A DNA stretch of 64,000 nucleotides from CAYSWK01 sp964434735 (GCA_964434735.1 CAYSWK010000002.1:39072-103071), one strand, 5' to 3'; numbered from the stretch's first letter, positions 1-9,780 are shown. The notes: generated by a model not told the origin, from the letters alone. Program-made: numbers and translations.

Positions 1-820
1 GGTTAGTAGGTTCGCCATCAAGTTCAACATCATCCCATTCAAGGGTTTGCGTCCCCTCGTGTGATGGAAATGCAGCGATATCATCTTCATCTGCAGGTTC
101 TATCCCATCACCGTCAGCATCAACTTCCAGAATAGGAGTTACACCTGTAACTTCCGACCTGCTGGGTTCACGGCCTGCAAGTGCATCCGCCAGTTCATCT
201 TGAGGCAAAGATACAATGACATTAGGAGCTTCATCGCTTGCGCCCTCAGGAATGCTATGAGTGGAAGTCGTTGCGCGTGGATCATTGCCATATTCGATAG
301 TATCTGCTCTGGAAGCTGCGGGAGCTTCGACTGCAGCGGGTTCTTCTTCATCATTAAAATCAAATGGATTTCTTGCAAGTCCGACTGATGATTCTGATAC
401 TACTAATATAGGTTGTCCTCGAACAAGCGTCTTTGCATTTTGATCAGCAGGTCCGGAAGATGGAGTATGCTCACCACCAACAACATGTTCATCTGCTTCG
501 TGTTCAAGACCTTCATCTGTTTCTCCTAAAACCTGACTGGGGGTTACGGGTAAAGTGCTTTGAGAAGGAAGTGGGGCAGATGCCGGTGTTTTAACTGAAG
601 AACTTTCAGAATCATCTATGTCAGTACGTTGCGCATCAAGTAATGGTTCAGGTGCATCCTTACCAGGAACTGACAACGGGGAATCGGAAACCGGCTGCAC
701 TGTGTCCGATGCTGAAACGGGTGCTTGAGCTACAGGCTTAGCTGCTGCGCGGGTAACTTTAGGCTTAGGGGGTACTTCCCCGAAAAGATCATCTTCAAGT
801 TCTGAGTTTTTTATTGCCAT
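1..820 (-). CDS. Acidic Ser/Pro/Ala-rich protein, partial (runs off left edge)
   Basis: An open frame starts with ATG at 820 and stays open to the window edge, giving 273 codons with no stop; the C-terminus lies outside. The protein begins MAIKNSELEDDLFGEVP and then is low in complexity: Pro, Ala, Ser, Glu and Asp dominate, with acidic patches near residues 150-160 and 230-250. No signal peptide, membrane segment or known domain is visible, so most of it is probably disordered. An AGGT motif lies about 8 nt before the ATG. It is the third gene of a same-strand set with the two genes upstream (869-4321 and 4331-5689), which share its composition. The function is unknown. Confidence 0.75.
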   Translation of the reverse strand, partial: MAIKNSELEDDLFGEVPPKPKVTRAAAKPVAQAPVSASDTVQPVSDSPLSVPGKDAPEPLLDAQRTDIDDSESSSVKTPASAPLPSQSTLPVTPSQVLGETDEGLEHEADEHVVGGEHTPSSGPADQNAKTLVRGQPILVVSESSVGLARNPFDFNDEEEPAAVEAPAASRADTIEYGNDPRATTSTHSIPEGASDEAPNVIVSLPQDELADALAGREPSRSEVTGVTPILEVDADGDGIEPADEDDIAAFPSHEGTQTLEWDDVELDGEPTN

Positions 821-868
821 CGGATTACCTGTTATATATTATGGTATTTCGTATATTTAAATACATGT

Positions 869-3800
869 TTACATCTTTGCTTTAAGACCTAACTTTTCCC
901 TAAGCGCAGACACGTCCGTACGATGTGGCGCTGCTGGAAGCGATCCTTGGTCTGCACAAGATACGCTAAAGCCCTTGGCTGTTGCGCTTGATTTGAATTT
1001 ATCAAGAAGCTTTTGCCAGGTTGTGTCTCCCTCCTGTGCCTTAACGTCTTTGCATGCGCCAAGCTGTTCCTTAAGCGCTACTGCTACTTTCTGTCCCGGG
1101 GTAGGCGTAATGTCGGGCGTGTTCTCTACATAATATTTAGTTTCTGCGGGTCCGAGTCGTTCAAGTGCATTCAACGCATTAACAACTGCCCGTGAATCAT
1201 CGGTACCGTCGTTTGGTGTTGCACCATTGAAAAGTGCAAGGAGACCATTAACTAAAACTGACCGTGAAGGAGGCGTAGGATTAAGAATCGAAGAAAGTCT
1301 TGCTTCCACATAAGAACTGAATTCAGCGTACCAATCTTGAGAATCAAATAACGGAGGTGCTGCATTTACTGCGGTTTTTTGAACTTTAGTTCCGGTAAAC
1401 CGTGAAACGAAAAAGTCAACTCGTGCTTCGTTTGAAGACAATTCCCGTATCATATCTGCAAGTACGCTTGGTCCATCACGTTCATACGTGCTTGTCGTAA
1501 CTTTCCAGAATACGCGCGTGTCCTTATGAGTTTCAAGTGTTCCAATTGTGTTTGGGCTTTCCGCCACAATCGTATCGTAAAGAAGAACGTGTGCACGTGC
1601 AAACATCTCTTCAAAAGTATCCTTAGGTAACCTGTTGATCGAACGAACTGCTTCGCGGTATCCTTCTATGTCCCAGACACCATCAATGTTTCGTGAACGT
1701 CCCCGTACAATTGCATCTTCAGGAATGTTCACATCGGGTGCTTTGCCAGCAGCAAGCATTTCGGATGTTGGTGGAACCGTGGCAGTAGTTGCCCCCTCTT
1801 GAAGCATCCACTCTGCGTGTGCAACTTCTATCCTGCCCCACAAGACGCCCCTGCGATGCCTTTGAATTTCAGGAACAATGCCTGATGCCTCACGAGTTAC
1901 TTGTTCGTATAATTCCGAATCATACCTTGCAAATTCTGCCGATCCAATAGCGTGGGGATTGCTTGTAATTCTATCAAACACCATCTCAACCGTCCATGGT
2001 ACGAGTGTACGGTCAATCGGAGTAAGCATTGGTGCAATTTCCCCGCGTACTGCCTCTGATGCACGTTCAAGTGCACCTTCAAGCCATGCCGGTTTTGGAC
2101 CGTGCAATTCCGACGTGTTAGTTACGAGTAAATCAAAAACTTCCTGACCCCAGGTGGTACGAATCGTATCAAGCATTGATACGTATTTCTCATAAGGTGC
2201 ACGATCGAGTTGGTCTGACTTTTCAAGCACAACCTGCATGAAAAAATCCCTACGTGCTGCTACAAACGCTTTTACCTGAGCAGGGTTAGGTGATGCTGGC
2301 TCGCAATCACGTACTTCTGAGATAGAAGTGCATGCGAGTAATTGTGTTTGATAAACAGATGCCCAGTAGATAGTAACTACCTCTTCGATTCGTTGCCATT
2401 GCATTGCTGCATTAGCGTTCTTTTTGATTTCGACTACGGCGTCTGGTGATTTACTAAAATCCCCATATACTTCCCGTTCGTAACGTGTTACGTGATTTGA
2501 ACCGCGGGGATTCGGGTTTTCACGCATAGCTCGAAGGAAGGAACCAACAGAATATGCTGAAATGGAAGGTGGAATATACTCTGGTTCTTCAGGTGCTGGA
2601 GCAACAGATCCTTGTCCACCTGTTACGGCAACTGAACGAAGTGCTTCTGCACGTGCACGATCACGATCCGCATCATGATTTCCCGGATGGATCGCTTCTC
2701 TATCGACACGTTGCGCGGCTGCAGAGGCGCGGTTTGCAACTTCACGTTCCCGATCTAATCGTTCAAACTCGGCCTGTTCGAAGGGTGAAAGATCATCTCC
2801 GCCAGAACGGGATGCTGAAGGCTTAGGGCTAAAAGATGCCCGTGCAGGTTGTGGTGCAAGAGGTTGCGGCAATTCACGTGGAGTAGACGTACCTGCGGGA
2901 CCCCGTCCAGGAACAGTATCTCCTAAAATAGGTCTTTCGGGTGCACCAGGTGCTACTGAACCATCTCCATGGCGTGGAGGGATCAGAACAGGAATTACTC
3001 CGGGACGCGCCGTAGCATGAAGTGGTGAACGTGGTGCGGGTTGAGGCGATGGAAGACCGCCAAGAAGGCCTTGCTGCGTAGAACCATCTGCACTGACATC
3101 TGCAGAAGAAATCACAAGTTTTGGCATTTCACTTCTTCGTGTAACCGGTGCACCTTCAGATGCGATTCCTTCACCAAGAAGCGCGCTTGGAACCGATGCT
3201 CCGGGTGATTGGGAAAGGTTAATGCCTCGTTCTTCTGCAACGACACGTACCGTTTCACGAATAGGGTTCCAGTTTTCAGCTGAATCCGCTTCAATCTGGC
3301 GAAGAACAGATTCGGGCGATTGTGCAAGAATGGTTCGAACGTTCGGCAGGAACTGTGCATCGTTTGCAAGCAATGCTGCCGCATTTGTTCCTATAGATGG
3401 GTCAACGGCTCCAGGAGAATTACGAATTCGCTGTGCAGTGAAACGTCCAACTGATAAAACACGAAGTGCTTCAAGTGCTTCACCTTCATCAAGAGAATTT
3501 CCGGCACGTGCCTTTGCAAGAGTAAGAAGAATATTTGAGGCCGGTTGATGTACAAGTTCCGGCTCAGGACCTTCTTCAACTACAGCTACGGGTTGCGCAG
3601 TACCGTTTGCTCGGTCTACAGGTTGCAATAAAGCAAGTGCGCCTGCATCAAATTCAAATGCACGAGAATCATCAACACGAATGACAGCTTCTGCAATCGC
3701 ATCGCTAGCAGCAGATTCAGGTGAAAGTACCGCATCGGGCGTTCCAACTACTATAGGTCCCGTAGGACGCTCGGGTTTTTCAGATGATTCTGGCGCTTCT

Positions 3801-4321
3801 GCTGGAGAAGCTACTACAGGAGGAAGCCCCACATCTTCACCAAGATCCGCAAAAGAAGTTTCACTAGAACCAAACGGAGATTCGCTTTGAGGAGTTTCAT
3901 TGACAAATATCTCTAAAGGATCATCCTCAGCTACTGCACTTGCGCGTGCCGCTTTTGCGCCTGGAGTAAGTGGGCCATCATATTCGTCACCAACATCTGG
4001 AATCTCCTCATCCGCAGTCATTTGTGCAATTTTCTTAAGATCTTTCTCGACACTCTCTCTTGTAAGTGGCGGAGGTTCAACTCCGGCAGGCGGAGGCGTT
4101 AATGGTGATTTTTGTGGAGATGCAACAGGTGGTGCTGCGGGTTCCGCTTGAACTTCAGGTGCTTCTTGAGCAGCTTCAACAACAGGTGCAGGAACTTCCG
4201 CTTGAGCTACAACTGGCGCAAGGGTTTGCGCGACTGCCTTTTTTGCCTTCATTCTTTCAAGAAGTGCCCTTGCCTTTTCCGCTGCGGTTTGTGCGTTTGT
4301 TGGTTCTGCCATAAACATCAT
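869..4321 (-). CDS. Large Pro/Ala-rich protein with an internally duplicated C-terminal domain
   Basis: 1150 codons. Residues 1 to about 590 are Pro/Ala/Glu/Ser-rich and probably disordered, apart from helical patches near 10-30 (AEKARALLERMKAKK), 265-300 and 510-560. The rest looks globular. Residues about 595-740 and 780-950 appear to be a diverged duplication: both contain NP, then GS, RY, E-Y, and a W-RIE motif followed by an aromatic-rich helix. No signal peptide, membrane helix or known catalytic motif is seen. Two start codons are possible, at 4321 and 4312 (MAEPTNAQ); neither has a clear ribosome-binding site. The stop of the upstream gene is only 9 nt away, so the two are probably co-transcribed. 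Function unknown. Confidence 0.8.
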   Translation of the reverse strand: MMFMAEPTNAQTAAEKARALLERMKAKKAVAQTLAPVVAQAEVPAPVVEAAQEAPEVQAEPAAPPVASPQKSPLTPPPAGVEPPPLTRESVEKDLKKIAQMTADEEIPDVGDEYDGPLTPGAKAARASAVAEDDPLEIFVNETPQSESPFGSSETSFADLGEDVGLPPVVASPAEAPESSEKPERPTGPIVVGTPDAVLSPESAASDAIAEAVIRVDDSRAFEFDAGALALLQPVDRANGTAQPVAVVEEGPEPELVHQPASNILLTLAKARAGNSLDEGEALEALRVLSVGRFTAQRIRNSPGAVDPSIGTNAAALLANDAQFLPNVRTILAQSPESVLRQIEADSAENWNPIRETVRVVAEERGINLSQSPGASVPSALLGEGIASEGAPVTRRSEMPKLVISSADVSADGSTQQGLLGGLPSPQPAPRSPLHATARPGVIPVLIPPRHGDGSVAPGAPERPILGDTVPGRGPAGTSTPRELPQPLAPQPARASFSPKPSASRSGGDDLSPFEQAEFERLDREREVANRASAAAQRVDREAIHPGNHDADRDRARAEALRSVAVTGGQGSVAPAPEEPEYIPPSISAYSVGSFLRAMRENPNPRGSNHVTRYEREVYGDFSKSPDAVVEIKKNANAAMQWQRIEEVVTIYWASVYQTQLLACTSISEVRDCEPASPNPAQVKAFVAARRDFFMQVVLEKSDQLDRAPYEKYVSMLDTIRTTWGQEVFDLLVTNTSELHGPKPAWLEGALERASEAVRGEIAPMLTPIDRTLVPWTVEMVFDRITSNPHAIGSAEFARYDSELYEQVTREASGIVPEIQRHRRGVLWGRIEVAHAEWMLQEGATTATVPPTSEMLAAGKAPDVNIPEDAIVRGRSRNIDGVWDIEGYREAVRSINRLPKDTFEEMFARAHVLLYDTIVAESPNTIGTLETHKDTRVFWKVTTSTYERDGPSVLADMIRELSSNEARVDFFVSRFTGTKVQKTAVNAAPPLFDSQDWYAEFSSYVEARLSSILNPTPPSRSVLVNGLLALFNGATPNDGTDDSRAVVNALNALERLGPAETKYYVENTPDITPTPGQKVAVALKEQLGACKDVKAQEGDTTWQKLLDKFKSSATAKGFSVSCADQGSLPAAPHRTDVSALREKLGLKAKM

Positions 4322-4330
4322 CTATTGAAA

Positions 4331-5689
4331 TTATGCTTCAGTCTCAAGTACCTGAGCGATTGCGTTGACCGTCTCAAGCAATTCGATTACACTTACATCG
4401 GTTGACCCGTTTGAATTTGCCTTAATTTCTGCAATTATTGCGCGTGCGCCTGCAGGATCAGAGTCAACCAATTCCGTAAGCTGCTCAACTGCCCGTGCAA
4501 GATCATATGCTTTTTCAGCAGGTGTTTCAACCTCTGCTGGTGCGCGAGCTCCTAACTCTTCTGGTTCTTCTTCTACAGCTTCTGGCCCTACCCTGACAGG
4601 CGCAACAGGTGCCAATACTTTCGATTCGGCTTCTTCAACAGAAACCTCGCCAGGTGCGGATTTAGGAGTTAGTGAATTCCCCCAAATTCCCGCAATATCG
4701 ATAATGCCATCATCATCTTCACGTGTAAGTCTGGATACGACGGGAACCGAGTCGCCTGACAACTCATCAAGATCAAAAAGAACAATGTCATCGTCGCGTG
4801 CATTAACCTGAGGTTGTGAATAATCAATTGCCGCATTAAGGCTTTTCAAAAACTCTCCTACGCCCGTTGCCAATGCAACATGCGCTTGTGCAACAGAATT
4901 GATTTGTGTAAACAACGCCGTTGCAGAAGAAACGTACTCATCAACTGAATGAAGGAACGCATTGATCCGTTCAATCGATTCATTCATTGCACTAAGTTGT
5001 GTGCCGACTTCACCTGTTTTGTACGTGCCACGTGCAGAATCAAAAACAGAAGTAAATTCTCCAAGTACTTCACGAAGGCACGAAGCATGCGCCTCATAGG
5101 TTAAAATGATGTTGAATGTTCTGCCTGTTTGCCCTTCCATTGAAACCCGAGCCAAGTCTCCAGCTGCAAGTCCAATCGAACCGTTACGCAAAGTTTCAGC
5201 AGTATTAATAAATCGTGCAAGAGGCTCTTTTGCCAAATCAAGCATGCCAAAAAATGCTTCAAGATTTTCCTGGGGAGTTGAAATATCGCCTACAAGCCGA
5301 GACGTGCCTTCCATAAGAGAAAGCCTGTTTGCATCCATTGCTAAAAGTGCCTCAGTCACAGGAGCAAACGAACCTTTCAAAAGACGGTTGGAAACGTCAG
5401 CTGAAACCTCATTTAAAACCAGGTCAAGCGCCTCAACTTGCGCATAAAAAGGAAGAAGAGGCGCAAAATCCTCACCCAACGCCCTCTTGATAGGGGCAAC
5501 AAGTTCTGAAAATAAAGCAACGCCCTCAAGCTTTGGGCGGGCATCAAGCCCTTCGGTTGAAACAGAAGAAGGGAATACTCGATCCCTATGTAAAACGAAC
5601 GCATCCCGTGCACGGGCAGCTTCTGCCGTAACGGTTTGCTGGTATCTGAGGACTTTGCCATACTCGGATCGTGCGTGTGCGAGACTCAT
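4331..5689 (-). CDS. Helical protein with acidic Pro-rich linker, unknown function
   Basis: 452 codons from the ATG at 5689; the frame can be extended four codons to a TTG at 5701, but ATG is preferred. The first ~300 residues are predicted helical (long amphipathic stretches, few Pro or Gly), followed by a Glu/Pro/Val-rich linker (about 315-395) and a short helical C-terminus. No known domain is recognised. It is the promoter-proximal gene of the three-gene minus-strand set. AT-rich boxes (TTTATACAC and ATTTAAATAG on the minus strand, 5723-5746) lie upstream. A structural or scaffold role would fit the composition, but that is a guess. Confidence 0.78.
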   Translation of the reverse strand: MSLAHARSEYGKVLRYQQTVTAEAARARDAFVLHRDRVFPSSVSTEGLDARPKLEGVALFSELVAPIKRALGEDFAPLLPFYAQVEALDLVLNEVSADVSNRLLKGSFAPVTEALLAMDANRLSLMEGTSRLVGDISTPQENLEAFFGMLDLAKEPLARFINTAETLRNGSIGLAAGDLARVSMEGQTGRTFNIILTYEAHASCLREVLGEFTSVFDSARGTYKTGEVGTQLSAMNESIERINAFLHSVDEYVSSATALFTQINSVAQAHVALATGVGEFLKSLNAAIDYSQPQVNARDDDIVLFDLDELSGDSVPVVSRLTREDDDGIIDIAGIWGNSLTPKSAPGEVSVEEAESKVLAPVAPVRVGPEAVEEEPEELGARAPAEVETPAEKAYDLARAVEQLTELVDSDPAGARAIIAEIKANSNGSTDVSVIELLETVNAIAQVLETEA

Positions 5690-5862
5690 AGTATCAACCA
5701 ATAATTATTAGTTATGGATATTTGTGTATAAACATCTATTTAAATGTTTGTACAAGAGACAAGAAGTGGTTTTGCTAGAACTAGGCCCTCCCTCTCTCTC
5801 ATAAAAATGAATGTATAAAAGCGTTTAAAAGTGTGTGTCTCTGGGCTAAAAATGAGTAGGGG

Positions 5863-6288
5863 TTATCTCCCGATTCCAATATTCCCATGATTGCGGACAA
5901 CAATGGTCCGAAGATGGTATGCCTGGAGCCTGCGCTTAAGGTCGATATCGTTCGTTGCAACAAACGCACGGTGCGCTGCTGCATATTCAACAATCCAGTC
6001 ATCGGCATTCTTAAGCGTTTTTTCATACTTAATATTTTTTGAATGAATTTCGATGAGTTTAAGCCCAAACCTGGCAGCAATCCCGTTCTTACTCGGGCGC
6101 TTTGCAAGCCGTGTGAGTTCCCTTTTGATAGGTGTTGAAATGACGAAAATATGCGCCTCGTTAAGCAATCGCTCAATGCTTGCAAAAATATCCATCTTGA
6201 ACTGTACGGGTACAAGCCAAAAATTAGTATCTATGATGACAAGCTTGCGTGCGCCCGTCTCTCCTTCAAACCATTGCGTCTTTTCCAC
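5863..6288 (-). CDS. PIN-domain ribonuclease (Fcf1/VapC-like)
   Basis: About 141 codons from a GTG at 6288; a TTG at 6336 would add 16 residues. PIN-domain features are present in order: an Asp in VIIDTNFW near the N-terminus, Glu in KRELTRLAK, the acidic pair in NADDWIVEYA, and TND before the end. These are the acidic residues that bind metal ions in PIN nucleases. The GTG start is preferred because an AT box (6311-6320) lies 27 nt upstream and is shared with the divergent peptidase gene; the TTG start would leave only 3 bp between the two genes. No antitoxin partner is adjacent, so a housekeeping RNA-processing role is as likely as a toxin. Confidence 0.82.
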   Translation of the reverse strand: MEKTQWFEGETGARKLVIIDTNFWLVPVQFKMDIFASIERLLNEAHIFVISTPIKRELTRLAKRPSKNGIAARFGLKLIEIHSKNIKYEKTLKNADDWIVEYAAAHRAFVATNDIDLKRRLQAYHLRTIVVRNHGNIGIGR

Positions 6289-6310
6289 ATAAAAAAGATG
6301 CCTCAAAGGG

Positions 6311-6320
6311 CTTTTAATAA
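6311..6320. promoter_or_regulatory. Shared AT box between PIN and M24 peptidase genes
   Basis: CTTTTAATAA lies 27 nt from the GTG at 6288 (minus) and about 25 nt from the ATG at 6340 (plus). One near-symmetric TATA-like box can therefore serve two leaderless, divergent transcripts. The geometry is seen in the sequence; promoter activity is inferred. Confidence 0.5.
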
Positions 6321-6339
6321 GAGCTGTCGCAATCAAACC

Positions 6340-7287
6340 ATGCGTGCATTATACCGTGGTGAGGAATTCGACCCCAATTTCTATTATTACTCCCAGGTAG
6401 ATATCGATCATTCCTGGTACCTTGAAAGCAAAGGCGAACGGATACTTCTCACCTCAGAAATGAACAAGGAGCGTGCACATGAGGAATTCAAGGGAAAAAT
6501 TATTACCTACAAAACGCGCGCTGAAATTGAAAAAATATTCAAGGGAAAAACGATAGAAGTTGATTTGCAATCCTTAAGCGCGTCAACATATCTTGCACTT
6601 TCAAAATGGGGCAAAGTAAAAGACGTTTCAAAAGAACTTGAAAACCAACGAAGAGTCAAAACGCAAACAGAACAAAAAATAATAAAAAAGGCAGCGATTG
6701 TATCTCAAAAAATCCTTGACAAGCTGGACCCGTTCCAATTCAAAACGGAAAAAGAAGTCCACAACTGGCTTTTGATGGAAACGCTTAAGGTTGGGGCAAA
6801 ACCTGCGTATGATCCGATTGTTGCTGCCGACAAAAATTCTCGTTTCCCGCATTACCATGCGCAAGATACGCCGATAAAGGATTGGGTGCTTATAGATTAT
6901 GCCGTTGCGATAGACTATTATGCAAGCGATTTGACCCGATGCTATTCACGTAAAGAACGCTCAAAGGAACAGGAAAGCTATGAAACGATGAAAAGAATTT
7001 TCAACGAACTAGTGGACACAATCCCTTCCTGCAAGACGGGGGCAGAACTTGCGGAAATACAAGAACAAGTATATAGAAAGCACAAGCTGCCCCCCCTTAT
7101 CCATTCAGTAGGCCACGGAGTAGGCCTTGAAGTGCATGAACTCCCACGATTATCAAAGCGGTTCAACGACCCATTGGCAGGCTCAATACTTGCGATCGAA
7201 CCTGCAACATACACCAAACAATTTGGCGTACGCTTTGAAAATACGCTATACGTCGGCAAAACAATTGAGATATACGCAACCAACTAA
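6340..7287 (+). CDS. M24 family metallopeptidase (Xaa-Pro dipeptidase/aminopeptidase P-like)
   Basis: 315 codons from the ATG at 6340 (MRALYRGEEF). The pita-bread fold motifs are visible: VLIDYAVAIDYYASDLTR supplies two metal-binding Asp residues, VGHGVGLEVHELP supplies the active-site His residues, and LAIEPATYTKQFGVRFENTL supplies the two Glu ligands. The last motif has EPA where most relatives have EPG. The N-terminal domain before the catalytic part is short, about 130 residues. Such enzymes remove N-terminal residues or split dipeptides next to proline in the cytoplasm. The start is set by the AT box 25 nt upstream; a longer in-frame extension to 6151 would overlap the PIN gene and is rejected. 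Confidence 0.9.
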   Translation: MRALYRGEEFDPNFYYYSQVDIDHSWYLESKGERILLTSEMNKERAHEEFKGKIITYKTRAEIEKIFKGKTIEVDLQSLSASTYLALSKWGKVKDVSKELENQRRVKTQTEQKIIKKAAIVSQKILDKLDPFQFKTEKEVHNWLLMETLKVGAKPAYDPIVAADKNSRFPHYHAQDTPIKDWVLIDYAVAIDYYASDLTRCYSRKERSKEQESYETMKRIFNELVDTIPSCKTGAELAEIQEQVYRKHKLPPLIHSVGHGVGLEVHELPRLSKRFNDPLAGSILAIEPATYTKQFGVRFENTLYVGKTIEIYATN

Positions 7288-7346
7288 AGATCAAACTTTT
7301 TACCGGATCTGGATATGTTCATAAATAACACGGGTGTAGGAATAGT

Positions 7347-7817
7347 ATGGAACTAATTGGAGTAGGAATTATGGCCGGCGCGTTAATCGGCCTTGGCATC
7401 TACGGAATTATTGTCCATAAAAATATCGTCGCTGGGAAAAAAGAGCTTGAAAAAATCACTGAAGAAATTGAACAATCGCTTTCACATGAAGAATCCCAGT
7501 GGGTTTCCCTTATGCCCATTCTTCGAAGGAACAGCTCCAATGCAATAATTATTGAGAACGTCACGAAAGCACGGGCAAACCTGCACGGAGGGGAAGAATC
7601 AACCCGCGTTGCCCAAACCTATGCTTTCTTTGAAGCGGCATACGCGTTTTTTTCAACACAATCAGGATTTGAAACGGCAGTAAAGAAAAAAATCACGGAT
7701 TCCCATGAAAAAGTAAGGCTTCTAAAAACAAAGTATGATGCTGTGCTTAAACAGTACGAGCGCAATACGAATACCCCTCTTGGTAAACTTATGCAAGCAA
7801 AAACCAGTACCAAATAG
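7347..7817 (+). CDS. LemA-like membrane-anchored helical protein
   Basis: 156 codons. An N-terminal hydrophobic segment (residues 5-25) is followed by long amphipathic helices. The order KKELEKITEEIEQ, then PILRR, VTKARANL, a helix ending in KYDAVLKQYERN, and TPLGKLM near the end resembles the LemA family (membrane helix, V/K-EL-I, P, V-AR, Y--YN, FP-L), though similarity is weak. LemA-type proteins are membrane proteins of uncertain role. CATAAATAAC centred about 23 nt before the ATG is a probable TATA box, so the transcript is probably leaderless. Confidence 0.7.
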   Translation: MELIGVGIMAGALIGLGIYGIIVHKNIVAGKKELEKITEEIEQSLSHEESQWVSLMPILRRNSSNAIIIENVTKARANLHGGEESTRVAQTYAFFEAAYAFFSTQSGFETAVKKKITDSHEKVRLLKTKYDAVLKQYERNTNTPLGKLMQAKTSTK

Positions 7818-7868
7818 GAAAAAATAAAATCAAAACCTTCTTATAGTTTGCAAATCACATAAAATTGC

Positions 7869-8753
7869 ATGGTTGCCGCGCCAGAAAAACAAGAGTCTTT
7901 TTCACTAACTGATGAGTTATACTACCGGCTAGTTTGCAACGGGTTTGAACCTGCATTTGAATGGTATGCCTCACAAGCAAACCGCTGTCCGCTTTTTCCC
8001 CTATTTAAGGTCGATGAAATACTCAAGCGGGCCATGAACAGCACGGAAAATAAAGTAGTGCATGGCAATTTCCAAATAACCAAGGAACGTAGAATGGAGC
8101 TTGCAGGAAAACTGCATGAATACGTTGCAGCGCTCCCAAAACAAAAACAAAGCCAATTTGAGGAGATGCTCATACGCACTCCTGACCCCCACCGTTTGCA
8201 GTTCCTCAAAGGAACTATTTCAAAGCAGTATCTTTTACTTATTACAAATGCGCCTCTAGAAAACTGCTGCCCCGGATGCGATGCGCTTCTTAAAGAGCCG
8301 GCAAATGAAAGTACGCCTGTTGAATTCAGGCAATCCGCCCCTATTTCTGAATCGCTCCTTATGGAAAACACCGAATCGGAGCACAATAATAATTTGGTGG
8401 AAAACGTTGCGGAATTGCCACGCACCCCAAGCCTTGGATTTTTCAGATTCAACGAATCTCAAGAAAAACAAGCTAAAATACCTGTAATGCAAACAGATGC
8501 ACCTCGCGTTCAAATGGAAAAAAACGAACCAATCCGCCAACAAACAAACCATTCCCTCCCCAATACGATGAATACTCCCTTTGGGAACGCATATACGACG
8601 GGCGCATATGCCGGATCACGCATGAAAAAAAATAAAATAACCGTACAGAAAAAAAATGCTACAAAAAGAAAAACGATACCTAAGGCAAAAATACGCACAA
8701 ACACCACGAAAAAAAATACGCCAAAAAAAACAAGATTCAAAAAACGAAAATAG
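7869..8753 (+). CDS. Hypothetical protein with Cys pair and highly basic C-terminal tail
   Basis: 294 codons. Residues 1-140 look globular, with the motif CCPGCDALL near residue 137 that could bind a metal. Residues about 150-245 are low in complexity (Ser/Asn/Gln/Pro). The last ~45 residues are almost entirely Lys, Arg, Thr and Asn, typical of a nucleic-acid-binding or chromatin-like tail. No family is recognised. A TATA-like TCTTATAG lies about 23 nt before the ATG. Its stop codon directly abuts the stop of the convergent deaminase gene (8753/8754). Confidence 0.72.
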   Translation: MVAAPEKQESFSLTDELYYRLVCNGFEPAFEWYASQANRCPLFPLFKVDEILKRAMNSTENKVVHGNFQITKERRMELAGKLHEYVAALPKQKQSQFEEMLIRTPDPHRLQFLKGTISKQYLLLITNAPLENCCPGCDALLKEPANESTPVEFRQSAPISESLLMENTESEHNNNLVENVAELPRTPSLGFFRFNESQEKQAKIPVMQTDAPRVQMEKNEPIRQQTNHSLPNTMNTPFGNAYTTGAYAGSRMKKNKITVQKKNATKRKTIPKAKIRTNTTKKNTPKKTRFKKRK

Positions 8754-9761
8754 TTATTTCATGAATCCGTCAAGCCGCCTCCTGTGCTTTACCTTTTCCT
8801 TTTTTGAAAGAAATGACGATTCAAACGAATTTCTTGAAATCAAAACTAACTGCTCATGCGTAAGATGAAGTGCCTTGGAAATTGCGTAGTAGTTGTCGCC
8901 AATATATCCGCCAAAATATGCAGGGTCATCTGAATTGATCGTCACGTTAAGCCCGTTTGCAAGCATGCGTACAAGAGGGTGTTGCTTAAGATCAGTTACA
9001 ACACATAAGCGAAGGTTTGAAAGCGGGCAAATGGTAAGCGGAATTTTTTCTTTTGCCAATCTAGACACTAATTTTTTATCGTCCAATGCATGATTTCCAT
9101 GGTCAATGCGACTTACCTTAAGCATATCAAGCGCTTCGTACACGTAACGAGCAGGACCTTCTTCTCCTGCATGTGCAACGGTTTTGAAACCTAATGCGCG
9201 TGCCTTTGCAAAAACCCGTTTGAATTTTGAAGGCGGGTTTCCTTTTTCCGATGAGTCAAGTCCCACGGCACAAATGAACTTCCTATAAGGCAAGGCTTCC
9301 TTAAGCGTTTCTAGTGCATCTTTTTCGTCAAGATGCCTCAAAAAGCACAAAATGAGTTTTGAAGAAATGCCAAATGACTTTTGCGCCTTTTTGCATGCAC
9401 GCAAAATCCCCTTAATTGCCGTTTTGAAACTGACCCCGCGTGCCGTGTGGGTTTGGGGATCAAAGAAAATTTCCGCATGCATAACTCCTTGGGATTTTAC
9501 TTTCTTAAAATACGCAAACGTCAAATCATAAAAATCCTGTTCCTTCAAAAGTACGGCACAACCTGCGTAATACAAGTCAAGGAATTCCTGAAGATTTTTG
9601 AAATTGTATGCTTTTTTCAACGCAGAAACCGACGAATAAACAACCCGTACCTTATTTCTTTTTGCAAGTTTGAAAAGAAGTTCAGGCTCAAGCGTACCTT
9701 CAATATGGAGATGAAGCTCGGCCTTTGGAATTCGGTATGCAAACGATTTGGAAACGGCCAT
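8754..9761 (-). CDS. Adenine deaminase of the adenosine deaminase-like (Aah1) family
   Basis: 335 codons. The zinc amidohydrolase motifs are complete: HLH at residues 17-19, followed by IEGTLEPEL; HAGEEGPARY (His and catalytic Glu); RIDHGNHALDD (His); and NSDDPAYFGGYIG (Asp). The segment GLDSSEKGNPPSKF and the YFGGYI ending are characteristic of the adenine deaminase branch rather than of true adenosine deaminases. The enzyme would convert adenine to hypoxanthine in purine salvage. It is divergent from purE, with which it shares a 50-bp promoter region. Substrate choice between adenine and adenosine rests on motif memory and is not certain. Confidence 0.88.
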   Translation of the reverse strand: MAVSKSFAYRIPKAELHLHIEGTLEPELLFKLAKRNKVRVVYSSVSALKKAYNFKNLQEFLDLYYAGCAVLLKEQDFYDLTFAYFKKVKSQGVMHAEIFFDPQTHTARGVSFKTAIKGILRACKKAQKSFGISSKLILCFLRHLDEKDALETLKEALPYRKFICAVGLDSSEKGNPPSKFKRVFAKARALGFKTVAHAGEEGPARYVYEALDMLKVSRIDHGNHALDDKKLVSRLAKEKIPLTICPLSNLRLCVVTDLKQHPLVRMLANGLNVTINSDDPAYFGGYIGDNYYAISKALHLTHEQLVLISRNSFESSFLSKKEKVKHRRRLDGFMK

Positions 9762-9780
9762 ATCAACCCTAAGAAACGAA

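Noticed and set aside
4066..4405. Plus-strand frames opposite the large Pro-rich gene
   Set aside because: They are reading-frame shadows of the low-complexity minus-strand gene, rich in Cys, Trp and Leu with no start signals.
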